Source of the DNA: VXNE01 sp965217825
Lineage (GTDB): Bacteria; Pseudomonadota; Gammaproteobacteria; Pseudomonadales; Azotimanducaceae
Assembly (NCBI GenBank): GCA_965217825.1
Contig: OZ244571.1
Span: 806,001-870,000, forward strand
Direction of reading: 5' to 3'
Length of the DNA: 64,000 nt
The notes beneath the pieces were generated by a model. That model ran no database searches. It saw only the letters and a list, made by a program, of their open reading frames with translations, and had not been told where the DNA came from. The translations under genes and the position numbers were made by a program. Of this stretch, positions 51,160 through 59,864 are shown piece after piece (the first letter of the stretch is position 1; every line of letters starts with the position of its first letter).

Positions 51160-52770
51160 CTACATCCTGAAGACGCCGAAGCGTCCGGGTTGGACCTCGA
51201 GTTCCCGCGTTGCGACCGTCAGGGCAAGCGCCAGCACGCGCCGAGTGTCGACGGGGTCGATCACGCCGTCGTCCCAAAGCCTCGCGCTGGCGAAATAGGG
51301 ATGGCCCTCGTATTCGTACTGGTCGCGGATGCCGGCCATGAACGCGTCCCTTTCCGACGTTGGCCAGTCGTTGCCTCGGGAGGACATGGAGTCGCCCCGG
51401 ACGGTGGCCAACACATGGGCTGCCTGTTCTCCGCCCATCACGGAGACGCGCGCGTTGGGCCATGTCCACAACATGCGCCCGCCGTAGGCGCGGCCGCACA
51501 TCGCGTAATTCCCCGCCCCGAAGGAACCGCCGATCACCACTGTGAACTTGGGCACGCGTGCGCACGCCACAGCCGTGACCATCTTTGCGCCATCCTTCGC
51601 GATCCCCTGATTCTCGTATTTCCGTCCCACCATGAAGCCGGTGATGTTTTGCAGGAACACCAACGGCACCCCGCGTCGATCCGCGAGTTGGATGAAATGG
51701 GCGGCCTTGAGAGCGGACTCCGAGAACAGTATGCCGTTGTTCGCGAGGATGGCGACGGGAATGCCGCAGATGTGGGCGAAGCCGCAGATGATCGTCTCTC
51801 CGTACAGGGCCTTGAATTCGTGCAAATCGGAACCGTCCACGATGCGCGCGATCACTTCTCTCACGTCATAGGGCGTGCGGCTGTCGGAAGGCAATACGCC
51901 GTAGATCTCATCGGCCGGATACGCAGGCTCTCGGGATGCCACGACATCTATGGTGGATCGGTAGCGCAGGTGGCTGGCGGCAACCGTTTCGCGCGCCAGG
52001 GCGAGCGCGTGTTCGTCGTTGGCGGCCAGGTGGTCGGCGACGCCGGAGACACGCGCGTGCACGTCGCCGCCCCCTAGACTCTCGGCGTCCACTTCTTCGC
52101 CCGTGGCCGCCTTTACCAGGGGTGGCCCGCCGAGGAAGATGGTGCCCTGGTTCTGCACGATGATGGCGACATCGCACATGGCGGGCACATAGGCGCCGCC
52201 CGCCGTGCATGACCCCATGACGACAGCGATCTGGGGAATGCCCGCCGCGGACAGGTTGGCCTGGTTGTAGAAGATGCGGCCGAAGTGTTCGCGGTCGGGG
52301 AAGACGTCCGCCTGCAGCGGCAGGAACGCGCCGCCGGAATCCACCAGGTACACGCACGGGAGGCGGTTTTCGAGCGCGATTTCTTGCGCGCGCAGGTGTT
52401 TCTTGACCGTGATGGGATAGTACGTGCCGCCCTTTACCGTCGCGTCGTTGGCAACGACGACGCACTCCTTGCCTTCAACACGACCGATGCCGGTGATGAT
52501 GCCCCCGGCCGGGATATCGTCGTCGTAAAGCTGGTGGCCTCCCAACTGTCCGATCTCCAGGAATGGCGATCCCTGGTCAAGGAGCCCATGTACGCGATCC
52601 CGCGGCAGCAGCTTGCCGCGGCCGATGTGTCGATTCCTTGATCGTTCGTCGCCGCCTACGGCAATACGACCCACCAGTTCGCGTAGCGAGCTGCTCAACG
52701 CGCTGTTGTGTTCCGCGTTGTCCCGAAAGGACGGGTGGTCTGGGTCGATATTTGATCGCAGAATTGCCAT
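51160..52770 (-). CDS. Acyl-CoA carboxylase carboxyltransferase subunit (MCC/GCC type)
   Basis: A 536-residue beta subunit of a biotin-dependent carboxylase. It has HIGRGKLLPRDRVHGLLDQG, the acyl-CoA pocket YLVDSGGAFLPLQADVFPD with REHFGRIFYNQANLSAAGIP, the first oxyanion region MGSCTAGGAYVPAM, IFLGGPPLVKAATGEEV, and the second-domain FLQNITGFMVGRKYE, GGSFGAGNYAMCGRAY and RVSVMGGEQAAHVL. The pattern is methylcrotonyl/geranyl-CoA carboxylase rather than propionyl-CoA carboxylase. GGAFLPLQ differs from the GGANLPRQ or GGAYLPRQ of known MCC and may mark a different acyl chain. First gene of the minus-strand operon, four bases before its partner. Confidence 0.94.
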   Translation of the reverse strand: MAILRSNIDPDHPSFRDNAEHNSALSSSLRELVGRIAVGGDERSRNRHIGRGKLLPRDRVHGLLDQGSPFLEIGQLGGHQLYDDDIPAGGIITGIGRVEGKECVVVANDATVKGGTYYPITVKKHLRAQEIALENRLPCVYLVDSGGAFLPLQADVFPDREHFGRIFYNQANLSAAGIPQIAVVMGSCTAGGAYVPAMCDVAIIVQNQGTIFLGGPPLVKAATGEEVDAESLGGGDVHARVSGVADHLAANDEHALALARETVAASHLRYRSTIDVVASREPAYPADEIYGVLPSDSRTPYDVREVIARIVDGSDLHEFKALYGETIICGFAHICGIPVAILANNGILFSESALKAAHFIQLADRRGVPLVFLQNITGFMVGRKYENQGIAKDGAKMVTAVACARVPKFTVVIGGSFGAGNYAMCGRAYGGRMLWTWPNARVSVMGGEQAAHVLATVRGDSMSSRGNDWPTSERDAFMAGIRDQYEYEGHPYFASARLWDDGVIDPVDTRRVLALALTVATRELEVQPGRFGVFRM

Positions 52771-52825
52771 GCGATTGCTGCGCTATCCGTAAACGTGCCC
52801 CACAGGCGGCGCCTTGGCTCCGCCT

Positions 52826-52975
52826 TTATTCTTGCGAGGGGTTGCCCTCGCGCTTTTCCTCGTGCGAGGGACACCCTCGCGCTCCCGGGGCTGAAGGCTC
52901 CGGCCCGGCCCCGCTCGCCGCCCATGGTACAACCGCCCCGGTTCGCTAGCGCTCCCCGGATGCGTTTGTTCCATG
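52826..52975 (-). repeat. Family A palindromic repeat, copy 3, filling the 52771-53081 gap
   Basis: On the minus strand this reads GAGCCTTCAGCCCCGGGAGC, GCGAGGGTGTCCCTCGC, then a second, shortened unit GCGCGAGGGCAACCCCTCGC. On the plus strand CAACCGCCCCGGTTCGCTAG, GCGCTCCCCGG and GTTTG/CCATG match the second half of the sfsA copy. The 311-base gap between the carboxyltransferase start and yqgE otherwise shows no gene, only room for divergent promoters that I could not pick out. Confidence 0.75.
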
Positions 52976-53081
52976 CGAGATGGGAGTTACGCGAGTCTCG
53001 CAAGACCTGATCGACAAGGCAACGTTCAGCCGTGCCAGATGCGCGTTTATCGGCGTCCGGCGGTTGGCGTATGATCGACGT

Positions 53082-53642
53082 ATGGCGTCAACCCGTGTCA
53101 AGAACCAGTTTCTGCTGGCAATGCCGAACCTGCTCGTCGCGGGCGACTACTTCCGCGACACGATCACCTACGTCTGCGACCACAATGACAAGGGTGCCAT
53201 GGGTATCGTCGTGAACCGACCGCTGAAGTTGACGGTCGCCGATATCCTGCAACAGCTTGAATTGCCGAACACGGGCGATGTCGAGGCCGTCGTGCTGGAG
53301 GGCGGGCCCGTGCAGCGCAATGCCGCCATCATCCTGCACAGCGACGATGTTCGGTTCGAGAAAAGCGTTGGTGTCGGCGAGGGACTGGCGCTCACCGCGG
53401 AAGTCGACATGCTTGCGGCTATCGGGCGCGGTGAAGGACCGAGCCAGTTCATAGTGGTGCTCGGATACGCCGGATGGGCTTCCGGCCAACTCGAAGGCGA
53501 ATTGGCAGCCAATACCTGGTTGACCTGTCGTGGATCAAAATCGCTGATCTTCGAAGTGCCGTTTGAAGAGCGCGTCGATACGGCCGCGAAGACCCTCGGC
53601 ATCGACTTTTCACTGATGTCGGGTCAATCCGGCAACGCCTGA
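53082..53642 (+). CDS. YqgE/AlgH family protein (UPF0301)
   Basis: A 186-residue protein of the AlgH/YqgE family, whose biochemical role is unsettled despite early links to alginate regulation. ATG 53082 (MASTRVKNQFLLAMPNLLVA) matches the family start; a longer upstream frame is unsupported. Signature segments are CDHNDKGAMGIVVNRPLKLT, VVLEGGPVQRNAAIILHS, FIVVLGYAGWASGQLEGELA and TWLTC. In most gammaproteobacteria the next gene is ruvX; here a divergently oriented molybdenum hydroxylase gene separates them. Confidence 0.95.
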   Translation: MASTRVKNQFLLAMPNLLVAGDYFRDTITYVCDHNDKGAMGIVVNRPLKLTVADILQQLELPNTGDVEAVVLEGGPVQRNAAIILHSDDVRFEKSVGVGEGLALTAEVDMLAAIGRGEGPSQFIVVLGYAGWASGQLEGELAANTWLTCRGSKSLIFEVPFEERVDTAAKTLGIDFSLMSGQSGNA

Positions 53643-53677
53643 AGCGGCGTCTTTCCGCTGGTCACGGCGTCGGACGA

Positions 53678-56260
53678 TTACTCCATTGCAGCAGCTTCGC
53701 GAAGTCGTTCAGGGGTCATCGGCAGGTCTCTGACGCGAACGCCGGCAGCGGCGAATACGGCGTTGGCAAGGGCTGCTGACGCAGGTCCCACGGTGGCCTC
53801 CCCGGCGCCGAGCGGATCGAGTCCCGGGTAGTCCAGGATGACCGTTTCCATACGTGGAACTTCGCTGAAACGCAGAATCGGGTAGCTGTTCCAATCGATG
53901 CTGGTCACCCCCTCGGCATCGAAAGTCACCGCTTCCTTCAGGCACCAGGACAGCGCTTGTACGGTGCCGCCTTCCAGTTGATTGACCAAGCCGTCGGGAT
54001 CCACCGCGCGGCCAGCGTCGGCTGCGATCCACACCCGCTGGACTGTGACGGACGCGTCGTCGGAAACGATGACTTCAATGACGATCGCAACACAGCACTG
54101 GATATTCTTGTAGCGAGCTATAGCCATGCCGCGCGGACCTTGCACTCCGCCGGAGAGATCGAGAACGGCATCGAGTACCCGTATGGCGTGCTTGTCGTGG
54201 GCCAGATGCCGGCGCCGAAACTCCACCGGATCGACGCCAGCGGCGAAGGCGAGTTCGTCCATGAACGACTCGATGGCGAACACATTCATATGCGCCCCAA
54301 GACTGCGCAACGACGAGGTTCGCAAGGGCGAGTCGGTCACCGGGTGTCTGACCACCTGCGGTTGAGGAAACTGGTACAGGGGCACGGCATTGCGGTCCAT
54401 TCCGCCGGGTGCTGTGACGGACTTGGCGATGGCAAGACTGGGTTTGAACGGCTCCGCGAGATGCCAGGCTGCCAGAAGGTCGACACCCGGGTTTGCGGGC
54501 GACGGTCGACCGCCGTGAGGAAAGCTCCAGATGTCGTGACGCCAGTCCAGAACGCGACCCGACTTGTCGATATTCGCTGCCAGGCCGACGCGCATGGCGG
54601 GACCGTAGGGTTCGAATGCATGTTCGTCTTCGCGCCGCCATTGCACCAGGACCCCGCGTCCGGGCAATGCGCGCGCGACAAGGGCGGCGTCGAGCGTGGC
54701 GTCGTCGGCGCCGTTGTGCCCGTAGCAGCCCGAGCCGTCAACATGGTCTACGTCGATGTCTTCGACCGGCATGTCAAGCGTGCGGGCGACGACCCCGCGC
54801 AATGGCTCAATGCCCTGGCTGGCGGAGAAGATCTTCAAACGGCCGTTGTAGAACTTGGCCCATGCGGCCGACGGGGCCAGCGAAGCGTGCATGATGAACG
54901 GTCGAGAATAGGTTGCTTGCAGGCCCGAGCTGAATTTCGGCTCGGAAGGAGGATCGTCATCGATGGAAAGTCCGTGTCGGACCAAGTGTTCATTCAGCGT
55001 TCCGTCGGTTCTGATCTCTCCCTCCCGCCGCCAGACCGCGCTCTCTCGTACCTTGGCTGCAAGGACGGTTGCGGTGAATTCGTCGGGATGCGCGACGGCG
55101 ACGAAACTTCCGTCCACCACGAGTTCCGCAGGCGGAGCAAGGCTTGTATCGAGACGCTCCAACCGGTGGTTGAGCGACGGCGGACGCATCACGCGCGCGT
55201 GCAGGTCGGCTCGAAGGTCTTGCAGGAATAGATGACTGCCGCGCGCCTTTGCGTCGATGTCCAGGCGTGGATGGTGCCCCCGTCCCACGAGCCGATAGTC
55301 GGCTGGATTCTTTTCAGGCGTTGTTTCGACGATATCGAAGTCGAAACGCCCCGCCTGTACGCGCCAATAGTCCATTGGCTGGTTGACGCCAGGCGCCGTA
55401 ATCTGGCCGTCAATTACGGTCATCGCGTCGGTGGAAACGCCGAGCTCCCGTGCCGCTGCCGTCAGCATGAGACGGCGTGCCCAGGCTGCGGCCTGACGCA
55501 GTGCGGCGCCGCTGGTCTCAAGGGACATCGATCCTGCGGTGAAGCCTTCGTTCGGGGTGACGCCGGTTGACGCCGAAACCATGCGCACGCGCTCGATATC
55601 GACATCGAGTTCTTCCGCCACGATCAGGCGCAACGCCGACAGGATTCCCTGCCCAAGTTCGACCTTCCCGGTCATGGCGACGATCTGGCCGGTTTCAAGG
55701 GCAATCCAACGGTCGAGTGATGGCGCGGCCTTGAGCGGTGCCGGCAGTTGGGAACGTCGATTTTCTGGTGATTCCGGGCGCAACATCTGCGGTGCGGTTT
55801 CGAGGCTCGCCCCTGGCGCCGCAAGAGTCCGATATTCTGCCAGCGCGCGCAGGACCCGTGGATGGGAACCGCACCGGCAAAGTTGGCTATCGAGCGCGTC
55901 TTCGATGTCTTTCCGGGACGGTCGCGGATTGCGACGAAACAGCGCTTCCGCGGCAACGACGATCCCGGGCAGGCAGTAGCCGCATTGCGTCGCGTTGGCG
56001 GCTATCAGCGCCCGGCGCACGGCCGAGTCGATCCCCGCTGCCGTTTCCATGCGACGGCCTCGCATGTCACCCACGGGTGTGATGCAGCTATATATCGGTT
56101 CACCGTCGATAAGGATGCGGCAGGCCCCGCACTGCTCGGCCGTACATCCGAGCTTCGGTCCCGGGGTGCCGAGATCGCGAAGAACATACAGTAGCGGCAC
56201 ATCCTGGTTCACATCCACTTCGACGGGCTCGCCGTTGAGAATGAAATCGATCAGCGGCAT
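53678..56260 (-). CDS. Fused isoquinoline 1-oxidoreductase-type molybdenum hydroxylase (small plus large subunit)
   Basis: An 860-residue xanthine dehydrogenase-family protein joining two subunits that are usually separate (IorA and IorB). ATG 56260 (MPLIDFILNGEPVEVDVNQD) follows GAGGGAA at good spacing. Residues 1-150 hold two [2Fe-2S] clusters: the plant-type LGCTAEQCGACRILIDGEP and the second CGYC...CRCG pair. From about residue 185 the molybdopterin subunit follows with TGKVELGQGILSALRLIVAE, PNEGFTAGSMS, YSRPFIMHASLAPSAAWAKF and the catalytic Glu in GAGEATVGPASAALANAVF. Such enzymes hydroxylate N-heterocycles or oxidise aldehydes and pass electrons to a separate acceptor. It sits alone on the minus strand between yqgE and ruvX, suggesting insertion. 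Confidence 0.92.
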   Translation of the reverse strand: MPLIDFILNGEPVEVDVNQDVPLLYVLRDLGTPGPKLGCTAEQCGACRILIDGEPIYSCITPVGDMRGRRMETAAGIDSAVRRALIAANATQCGYCLPGIVVAAEALFRRNPRPSRKDIEDALDSQLCRCGSHPRVLRALAEYRTLAAPGASLETAPQMLRPESPENRRSQLPAPLKAAPSLDRWIALETGQIVAMTGKVELGQGILSALRLIVAEELDVDIERVRMVSASTGVTPNEGFTAGSMSLETSGAALRQAAAWARRLMLTAAARELGVSTDAMTVIDGQITAPGVNQPMDYWRVQAGRFDFDIVETTPEKNPADYRLVGRGHHPRLDIDAKARGSHLFLQDLRADLHARVMRPPSLNHRLERLDTSLAPPAELVVDGSFVAVAHPDEFTATVLAAKVRESAVWRREGEIRTDGTLNEHLVRHGLSIDDDPPSEPKFSSGLQATYSRPFIMHASLAPSAAWAKFYNGRLKIFSASQGIEPLRGVVARTLDMPVEDIDVDHVDGSGCYGHNGADDATLDAALVARALPGRGVLVQWRREDEHAFEPYGPAMRVGLAANIDKSGRVLDWRHDIWSFPHGGRPSPANPGVDLLAAWHLAEPFKPSLAIAKSVTAPGGMDRNAVPLYQFPQPQVVRHPVTDSPLRTSSLRSLGAHMNVFAIESFMDELAFAAGVDPVEFRRRHLAHDKHAIRVLDAVLDLSGGVQGPRGMAIARYKNIQCCVAIVIEVIVSDDASVTVQRVWIAADAGRAVDPDGLVNQLEGGTVQALSWCLKEAVTFDAEGVTSIDWNSYPILRFSEVPRMETVILDYPGLDPLGAGEATVGPASAALANAVFAAAGVRVRDLPMTPERLREAAAME

Positions 56261-56438
56261 TGGCGTTCCCTCAACTTCCATGGAACAAACGTCTCCGGGC
56301 AGGTGTGCATGAAGACCTCCATGGACTTGGGATACCAGAAACGGACATCGCCGGGCAACCCTATGGAGCGTATGATCGGCGGATTCAACTGTCGGACCCT
56401 GGCCCTTCGCGATGCCCAGCGTAGATGCGTGAAACCCA

Positions 56439-56837
56439 ATGCCGCACCTCGCGTTCGATTTCGGCCTGAGAAATATCGGCGTTGCCGTTGCGGAGCGACG
56501 TTACGGCACCGCTACAGCTATTTCCACAACAAAGGCTCGCGAAGGGATTCCCGTCTGGGACCGATTGGACGCGTTGGTGCGCGAGTGGCGACCGGAAGGA
56601 TTCGTCGTTGGGCTGCCGCTCAACATGGATGACAGCGAGAGCGACATGTCCGACGCCGCTCGACGGTTCGGTGCCAGGCTGGAACGCCGGTACGGTATTG
56701 GCGTCGAATTCGTCGATGAGCGACTGTCAACCTTTGAGGCGACCCAACGCGGGGGCAGCCACGATACCGCCGCGTTGATCATTGCCGAGACCTGGTTGAA
56801 CTCGCCGAGCACGTCCGCCGGATCGAAGTCGACGTAA
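56439..56837 (+). CDS. ruvX: Holliday junction resolvase-like protein RuvX (YqgF)
   Basis: A 132-residue RNase H-fold protein implicated in 16S rRNA 5' maturation and/or DNA junction processing. It begins MPHLAFDFGLRNIGVAVAER with the catalytic Asp (D7), followed by FVVGLPLNMDDSESDMS, EFVDERLSTFEATQR (catalytic Glu region) and SHDTAALIIAETWL with the third acidic residue. Length is typical (138 in E. coli). It is separated from its usual partner yqgE by the molybdenum hydroxylase gene. Confidence 0.94.
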   Translation: MPHLAFDFGLRNIGVAVAERRYGTATAISTTKAREGIPVWDRLDALVREWRPEGFVVGLPLNMDDSESDMSDAARRFGARLERRYGIGVEFVDERLSTFEATQRGGSHDTAALIIAETWLNSPSTSAGSKST

Positions 56838-56945
56838 TAGTCACTGCGCCCGCCAGCGTTTGACGCGGTTGTCCGAGATCGCGGCGCGCGGGTGCCCCCG
56901 TCTAATCTATGCTTCGCCTTCCCGCTGGCAGTATCTGGAATCCGA

Positions 56946-57152
56946 ATGCTCAAGTACATCTACCCTCGCATCTGGCCCATCGCCTTTCTGGTATTCGGCC
57001 TCCTCGCCGCGACGGGAACGCACATCAGCTACAGCGCTGGCCCGGTCACCATTTCGTCCCACAACCTGATGTGGTTCATCATGGCGCTGGCGCACGCAGA
57101 CGTGTTCTGGCGCGGCCGGGACGCATTTGCCCACAGTGGCCGACACCACTGA
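56946..57152 (+). CDS. Small hypothetical membrane protein
   Basis: A 68-residue product starting at ATG 56946 (MLKYIYPRIWPIAFLVFGLL), with one clear membrane helix at about residues 8-25 and a second hydrophobic stretch at 43-55 (HNLMWFIMALAHADVF), ending in a His-rich tail. Codons favour G/C at third positions as in neighbouring genes, so it looks coding, but I recognise no family. It lies 108 bases after ruvX and converges on the copper chaperone gene. Confidence 0.5.
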   Translation: MLKYIYPRIWPIAFLVFGLLAATGTHISYSAGPVTISSHNLMWFIMALAHADVFWRGRDAFAHSGRHH

Positions 57153-57194
57153 TCGAACGCCGCGGATGCGGCTCGATTGGCGCGGATGGACGGT

Positions 57195-57407
57195 TCAGCC
57201 AGCCGCGATATCGAAGCCGGCATCCTCGATGGCCGCTTCCAGTCCGGAGCGGTCGATCTCGGATGGATCGAAATCGATGGCGACAATACCGGAACCCAGA
57301 TCCGCCCGCGCCGCGCCGACGCCAGGGCGGTTTTCCAGCGCCCTCTGCACACTGGCGACGCAGCCATCGCACTGCATGCCTTCGATTCTGATTTGCAAAT
57401 GCTCCAT
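57195..57407 (-). CDS. copZ: Heavy-metal-associated domain protein, copper chaperone-like (CopZ)
   Basis: A 70-residue single HMA domain. The metal-binding motif is GMQCDGCVASVQRAL (Cys13 and Cys16) in a beta-alpha-beta-beta-alpha-beta pattern. It begins nine bases after the copper ATPase gene on the same strand, so it is probably made with it and hands Cu(I) to or from it. Asp between the Cys pair (CDGC) is a little unusual, and another soft metal cannot be excluded. Confidence 0.88.
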   Translation of the reverse strand: MEHLQIRIEGMQCDGCVASVQRALENRPGVGAARADLGSGIVAIDFDPSEIDRSGLEAAIEDAGFDIAAG

Positions 57408-57416
57408 ACGCGTCTC

Positions 57417-59846
57417 TCAGGTGCCTTCGGCGAATGACGGCCGCCAGCGGCGCAACAGCAGCGAATTCCCGACCACGCTGACGCTGCTCATCGCCATCGC
57501 GGCCGCCGCAATCGTGGGGCTCAAAAGCCCAAGCGCCGCCAACGGAATACAGACCACATTGTAAGCGAAGGCCCAAAACAGGTTCTGCTTGATCTTTCGG
57601 AAGGTCGCGCGGCTTGCGGCGATGGCACCGGCGACCATGCGCGGATCCGAACGCATGAGCGTAACCCCGGCGGTTTCCATGGCGATATCGGTGCCCGCGC
57701 CCAGGGCGAAGCCTACGTTCGCCGACGCCAACGCCGGCGCATCGTTGATACCGTCGCCGACCATGCCGACCACCCGGCCGGCAGTCGTCATTTCCTCGAC
57801 GATTTTCGCCTTCTCGTCTGGTCGCACGCCGCCCTGGGCATCGGCGATACCCACCGATTCGGCAACTCGCCGGACCACCGCTTCCGCATCGCCGGATAAT
57901 ACGGTTGCACGCACGCCGATGTCCCGCAGCGCATCGATGGCTGCGGCGGCGGTGTCTCGAATGGGATCATTGATGCCGATAATGCCGAGCAGGCGGCTGG
58001 CTTCGGAGACGAAAACGACAGTGGTGCCCTCGCTTTCCCAATCGCGCGCATGCGCACGCGCAGCCTCGTCGATGGCAACGTGCCCCGCGACGAATTCCGC
58101 GTTGCCCACACAAACCCGGTTTCCGTCCACGACGCCGCGCGCGCCTAGGCCGGGAACGGCCTCGAACTCGCGCAGCGGCAGCGTCTTCAGGCCAGCCTCG
58201 CTCGCACGTTCCACCATCGCGCGCGCCAGGGGATGTTCGCTGCCTTGCTGAATGGAAGCAGCGACGGTCAACAGGTGTTGGTCGTTGCTCTCGCTTGTCC
58301 CCGCGAATAATCGCGCGATGCTGGGGCGACCTTCGGTCAGCGTGCCGGTCTTGTCGAATATGACCGTGTCGATGTGGTGCGCCTGCTCGAGGGCATCGAC
58401 ATCCTTGATCAGAATGCCCGCGCGAGCGGCCGCCCCGGTGCCGGTCATGATCGCCGTGGGGGTCGCCAGGCCCAGGGCGCAGGGACAGGCGATGACGAGC
58501 ACGGACACCGCTGCGATCAGCGACGGTTCCACGTTGCCTGACATCGCGAGCCAGGCAGTGAAGGTGATGAGGGCGATGACGATGACGGCGGGAACGAACA
58601 CCGCGCTGATCCTGTCTACCAGGCGTTGTACGGCGGCCTTGCCCGCCTGGGCGTTTTCCACCAGGCGCACGATCCTCGCGAGTGTCGAATCCTCGCCCAC
58701 GGTGGTCGCCCTCACCTTCAGGAGTCCAGCGCCGTTGATCGCGCCCCCGGTGACAGGATCACCCGCAGTCTTGCTGACGGGTACGCTCTCACCGGTGACC
58801 AGGGATTCATCGATATCGCTGGTGCCATCCACGACCTCGCCATCCACCGGAACCCGCTCTCCGGGACGCACGACAACCAAATCGCCGCTGTCCACCCGAG
58901 CTATGCCGGTTTCCACTATCGTGCCGTCCTGCTGTTCTATGCGGGCCGTCGGCGGTCGCAGTTCCATCAGCGCGCGAATCGCTCGCGTTGTGCCGCGTTT
59001 CGCCCTGTTTTCGAGGTATTTGCCAAGCAACACCAGGGTGATGATGACCGCGGACGCCTCGAAGTAGAGCTGGCCGTCGGCTTCCTCGCCGAGGGTCTGG
59101 AGTAGATACCAACTGAATCCATATGCGGCGGTAGTGCCGAGAACGACGAGTACATCCATGTTCGCCGATCTGCCGCGCAGGGCATTGAACGCCCCCCGGT
59201 AGAAACGCGCGCCTATCACAAACTGTATCGGTGTGGCTATCAGGACTTCGAACGCTGGCATGACGTGCAGGTCCTCGTAGCCGAGCACCTGAAACAACAT
59301 GCCGAGGACGAGGGGCGTGGTGAGCGCCGCGGACAGGATGACGACGCGCCGTTCACTGACAGCTTTCGCCTCGTCGAGTTGCGTCAGCGCCATCGGTTCG
59401 GCCGGATCGAAGTTGGCGCAAAATCCAGCGCGTTCCAACGCGGTTTCGACGTCTTCCGAACGTACCTGCCCTCTGATGATATTGATGCTCGCGCGTTCCG
59501 CCACCAGGTTCACGCTTGCTTCGATCACACCGGGAATGCGTTGCAACGCCTTCTCCACCCGCGTTGCACAGGCGGCGCAGGTCATGCCTTCGACCGCGAA
59601 CGGTAACGTTTCGCGCCCAACGGAGAAACCGGCGTCATTCACCGCGTCGGTCAGCGCCTCGATGCCCGTAGCGCCGGTGTCGACCACGAGCGATGCCCGT
59701 TCGAGAGCGAGGTTCACCGACACATCGCGTACGCCCGAGACTCGGGAGAGTGCCTTCTCGAGGCGGGTTACGCACGCGGCGCAGGTCATCCCTTCGATAT
59801 CGAGTTCGAGCCGTTCGATGTCGCGAATTGCCACGACGTCGCTCAT
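57417..59846 (-). CDS. copA: Cu(I)-type P1B ATPase
   Basis: An 809-residue heavy-metal pump of the inner membrane. Two N-terminal HMA domains carry GMTCAACVTRLEKAL and GMTCAACATRVEKAL (near residues 20 and 90). Eight membrane spans are expected, with the transport motif CPC in VLVIACPCALGLATPTAIMT, phosphorylation site DKTGTLTEG, the HP locus GSEHPLARAM, and hinge VGMVGDGINDAPALASANVG. CPC plus TM7/8 features indicate copper(I) (or silver) export, or loading of copper for oxidase assembly. It lies 18 bases after an oxidase subunit III-like gene and before copZ, which favours a link to cytochrome oxidase. Confidence 0.95.
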   Translation of the reverse strand: MSDVVAIRDIERLELDIEGMTCAACVTRLEKALSRVSGVRDVSVNLALERASLVVDTGATGIEALTDAVNDAGFSVGRETLPFAVEGMTCAACATRVEKALQRIPGVIEASVNLVAERASINIIRGQVRSEDVETALERAGFCANFDPAEPMALTQLDEAKAVSERRVVILSAALTTPLVLGMLFQVLGYEDLHVMPAFEVLIATPIQFVIGARFYRGAFNALRGRSANMDVLVVLGTTAAYGFSWYLLQTLGEEADGQLYFEASAVIITLVLLGKYLENRAKRGTTRAIRALMELRPPTARIEQQDGTIVETGIARVDSGDLVVVRPGERVPVDGEVVDGTSDIDESLVTGESVPVSKTAGDPVTGGAINGAGLLKVRATTVGEDSTLARIVRLVENAQAGKAAVQRLVDRISAVFVPAVIVIALITFTAWLAMSGNVEPSLIAAVSVLVIACPCALGLATPTAIMTGTGAAARAGILIKDVDALEQAHHIDTVIFDKTGTLTEGRPSIARLFAGTSESNDQHLLTVAASIQQGSEHPLARAMVERASEAGLKTLPLREFEAVPGLGARGVVDGNRVCVGNAEFVAGHVAIDEAARAHARDWESEGTTVVFVSEASRLLGIIGINDPIRDTAAAAIDALRDIGVRATVLSGDAEAVVRRVAESVGIADAQGGVRPDEKAKIVEEMTTAGRVVGMVGDGINDAPALASANVGFALGAGTDIAMETAGVTLMRSDPRMVAGAIAASRATFRKIKQNLFWAFAYNVVCIPLAALGLLSPTIAAAAMAMSSVSVVGNSLLLRRWRPSFAEGT

Positions 59847-59864
59847 GTAAGCGTTCCGTGGTTG

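Noticed and set aside
53957..55231. Long plus-strand open frame (about 424 codons) inside the molybdenum hydroxylase gene
   Set aside because: It is antisense to a gene with clear cofactor motifs, has no recognisable domain, and reflects high GC content leaving few stop codons.
56251..56439. 62-codon minus-strand frame just before the molybdenum hydroxylase start
   Set aside because: Contains a protein-like stretch (PGDVRFWYPKSMEVFMH) but no ribosome-binding site or recognised family, and it overlaps the hydroxylase start; kept only as a note.
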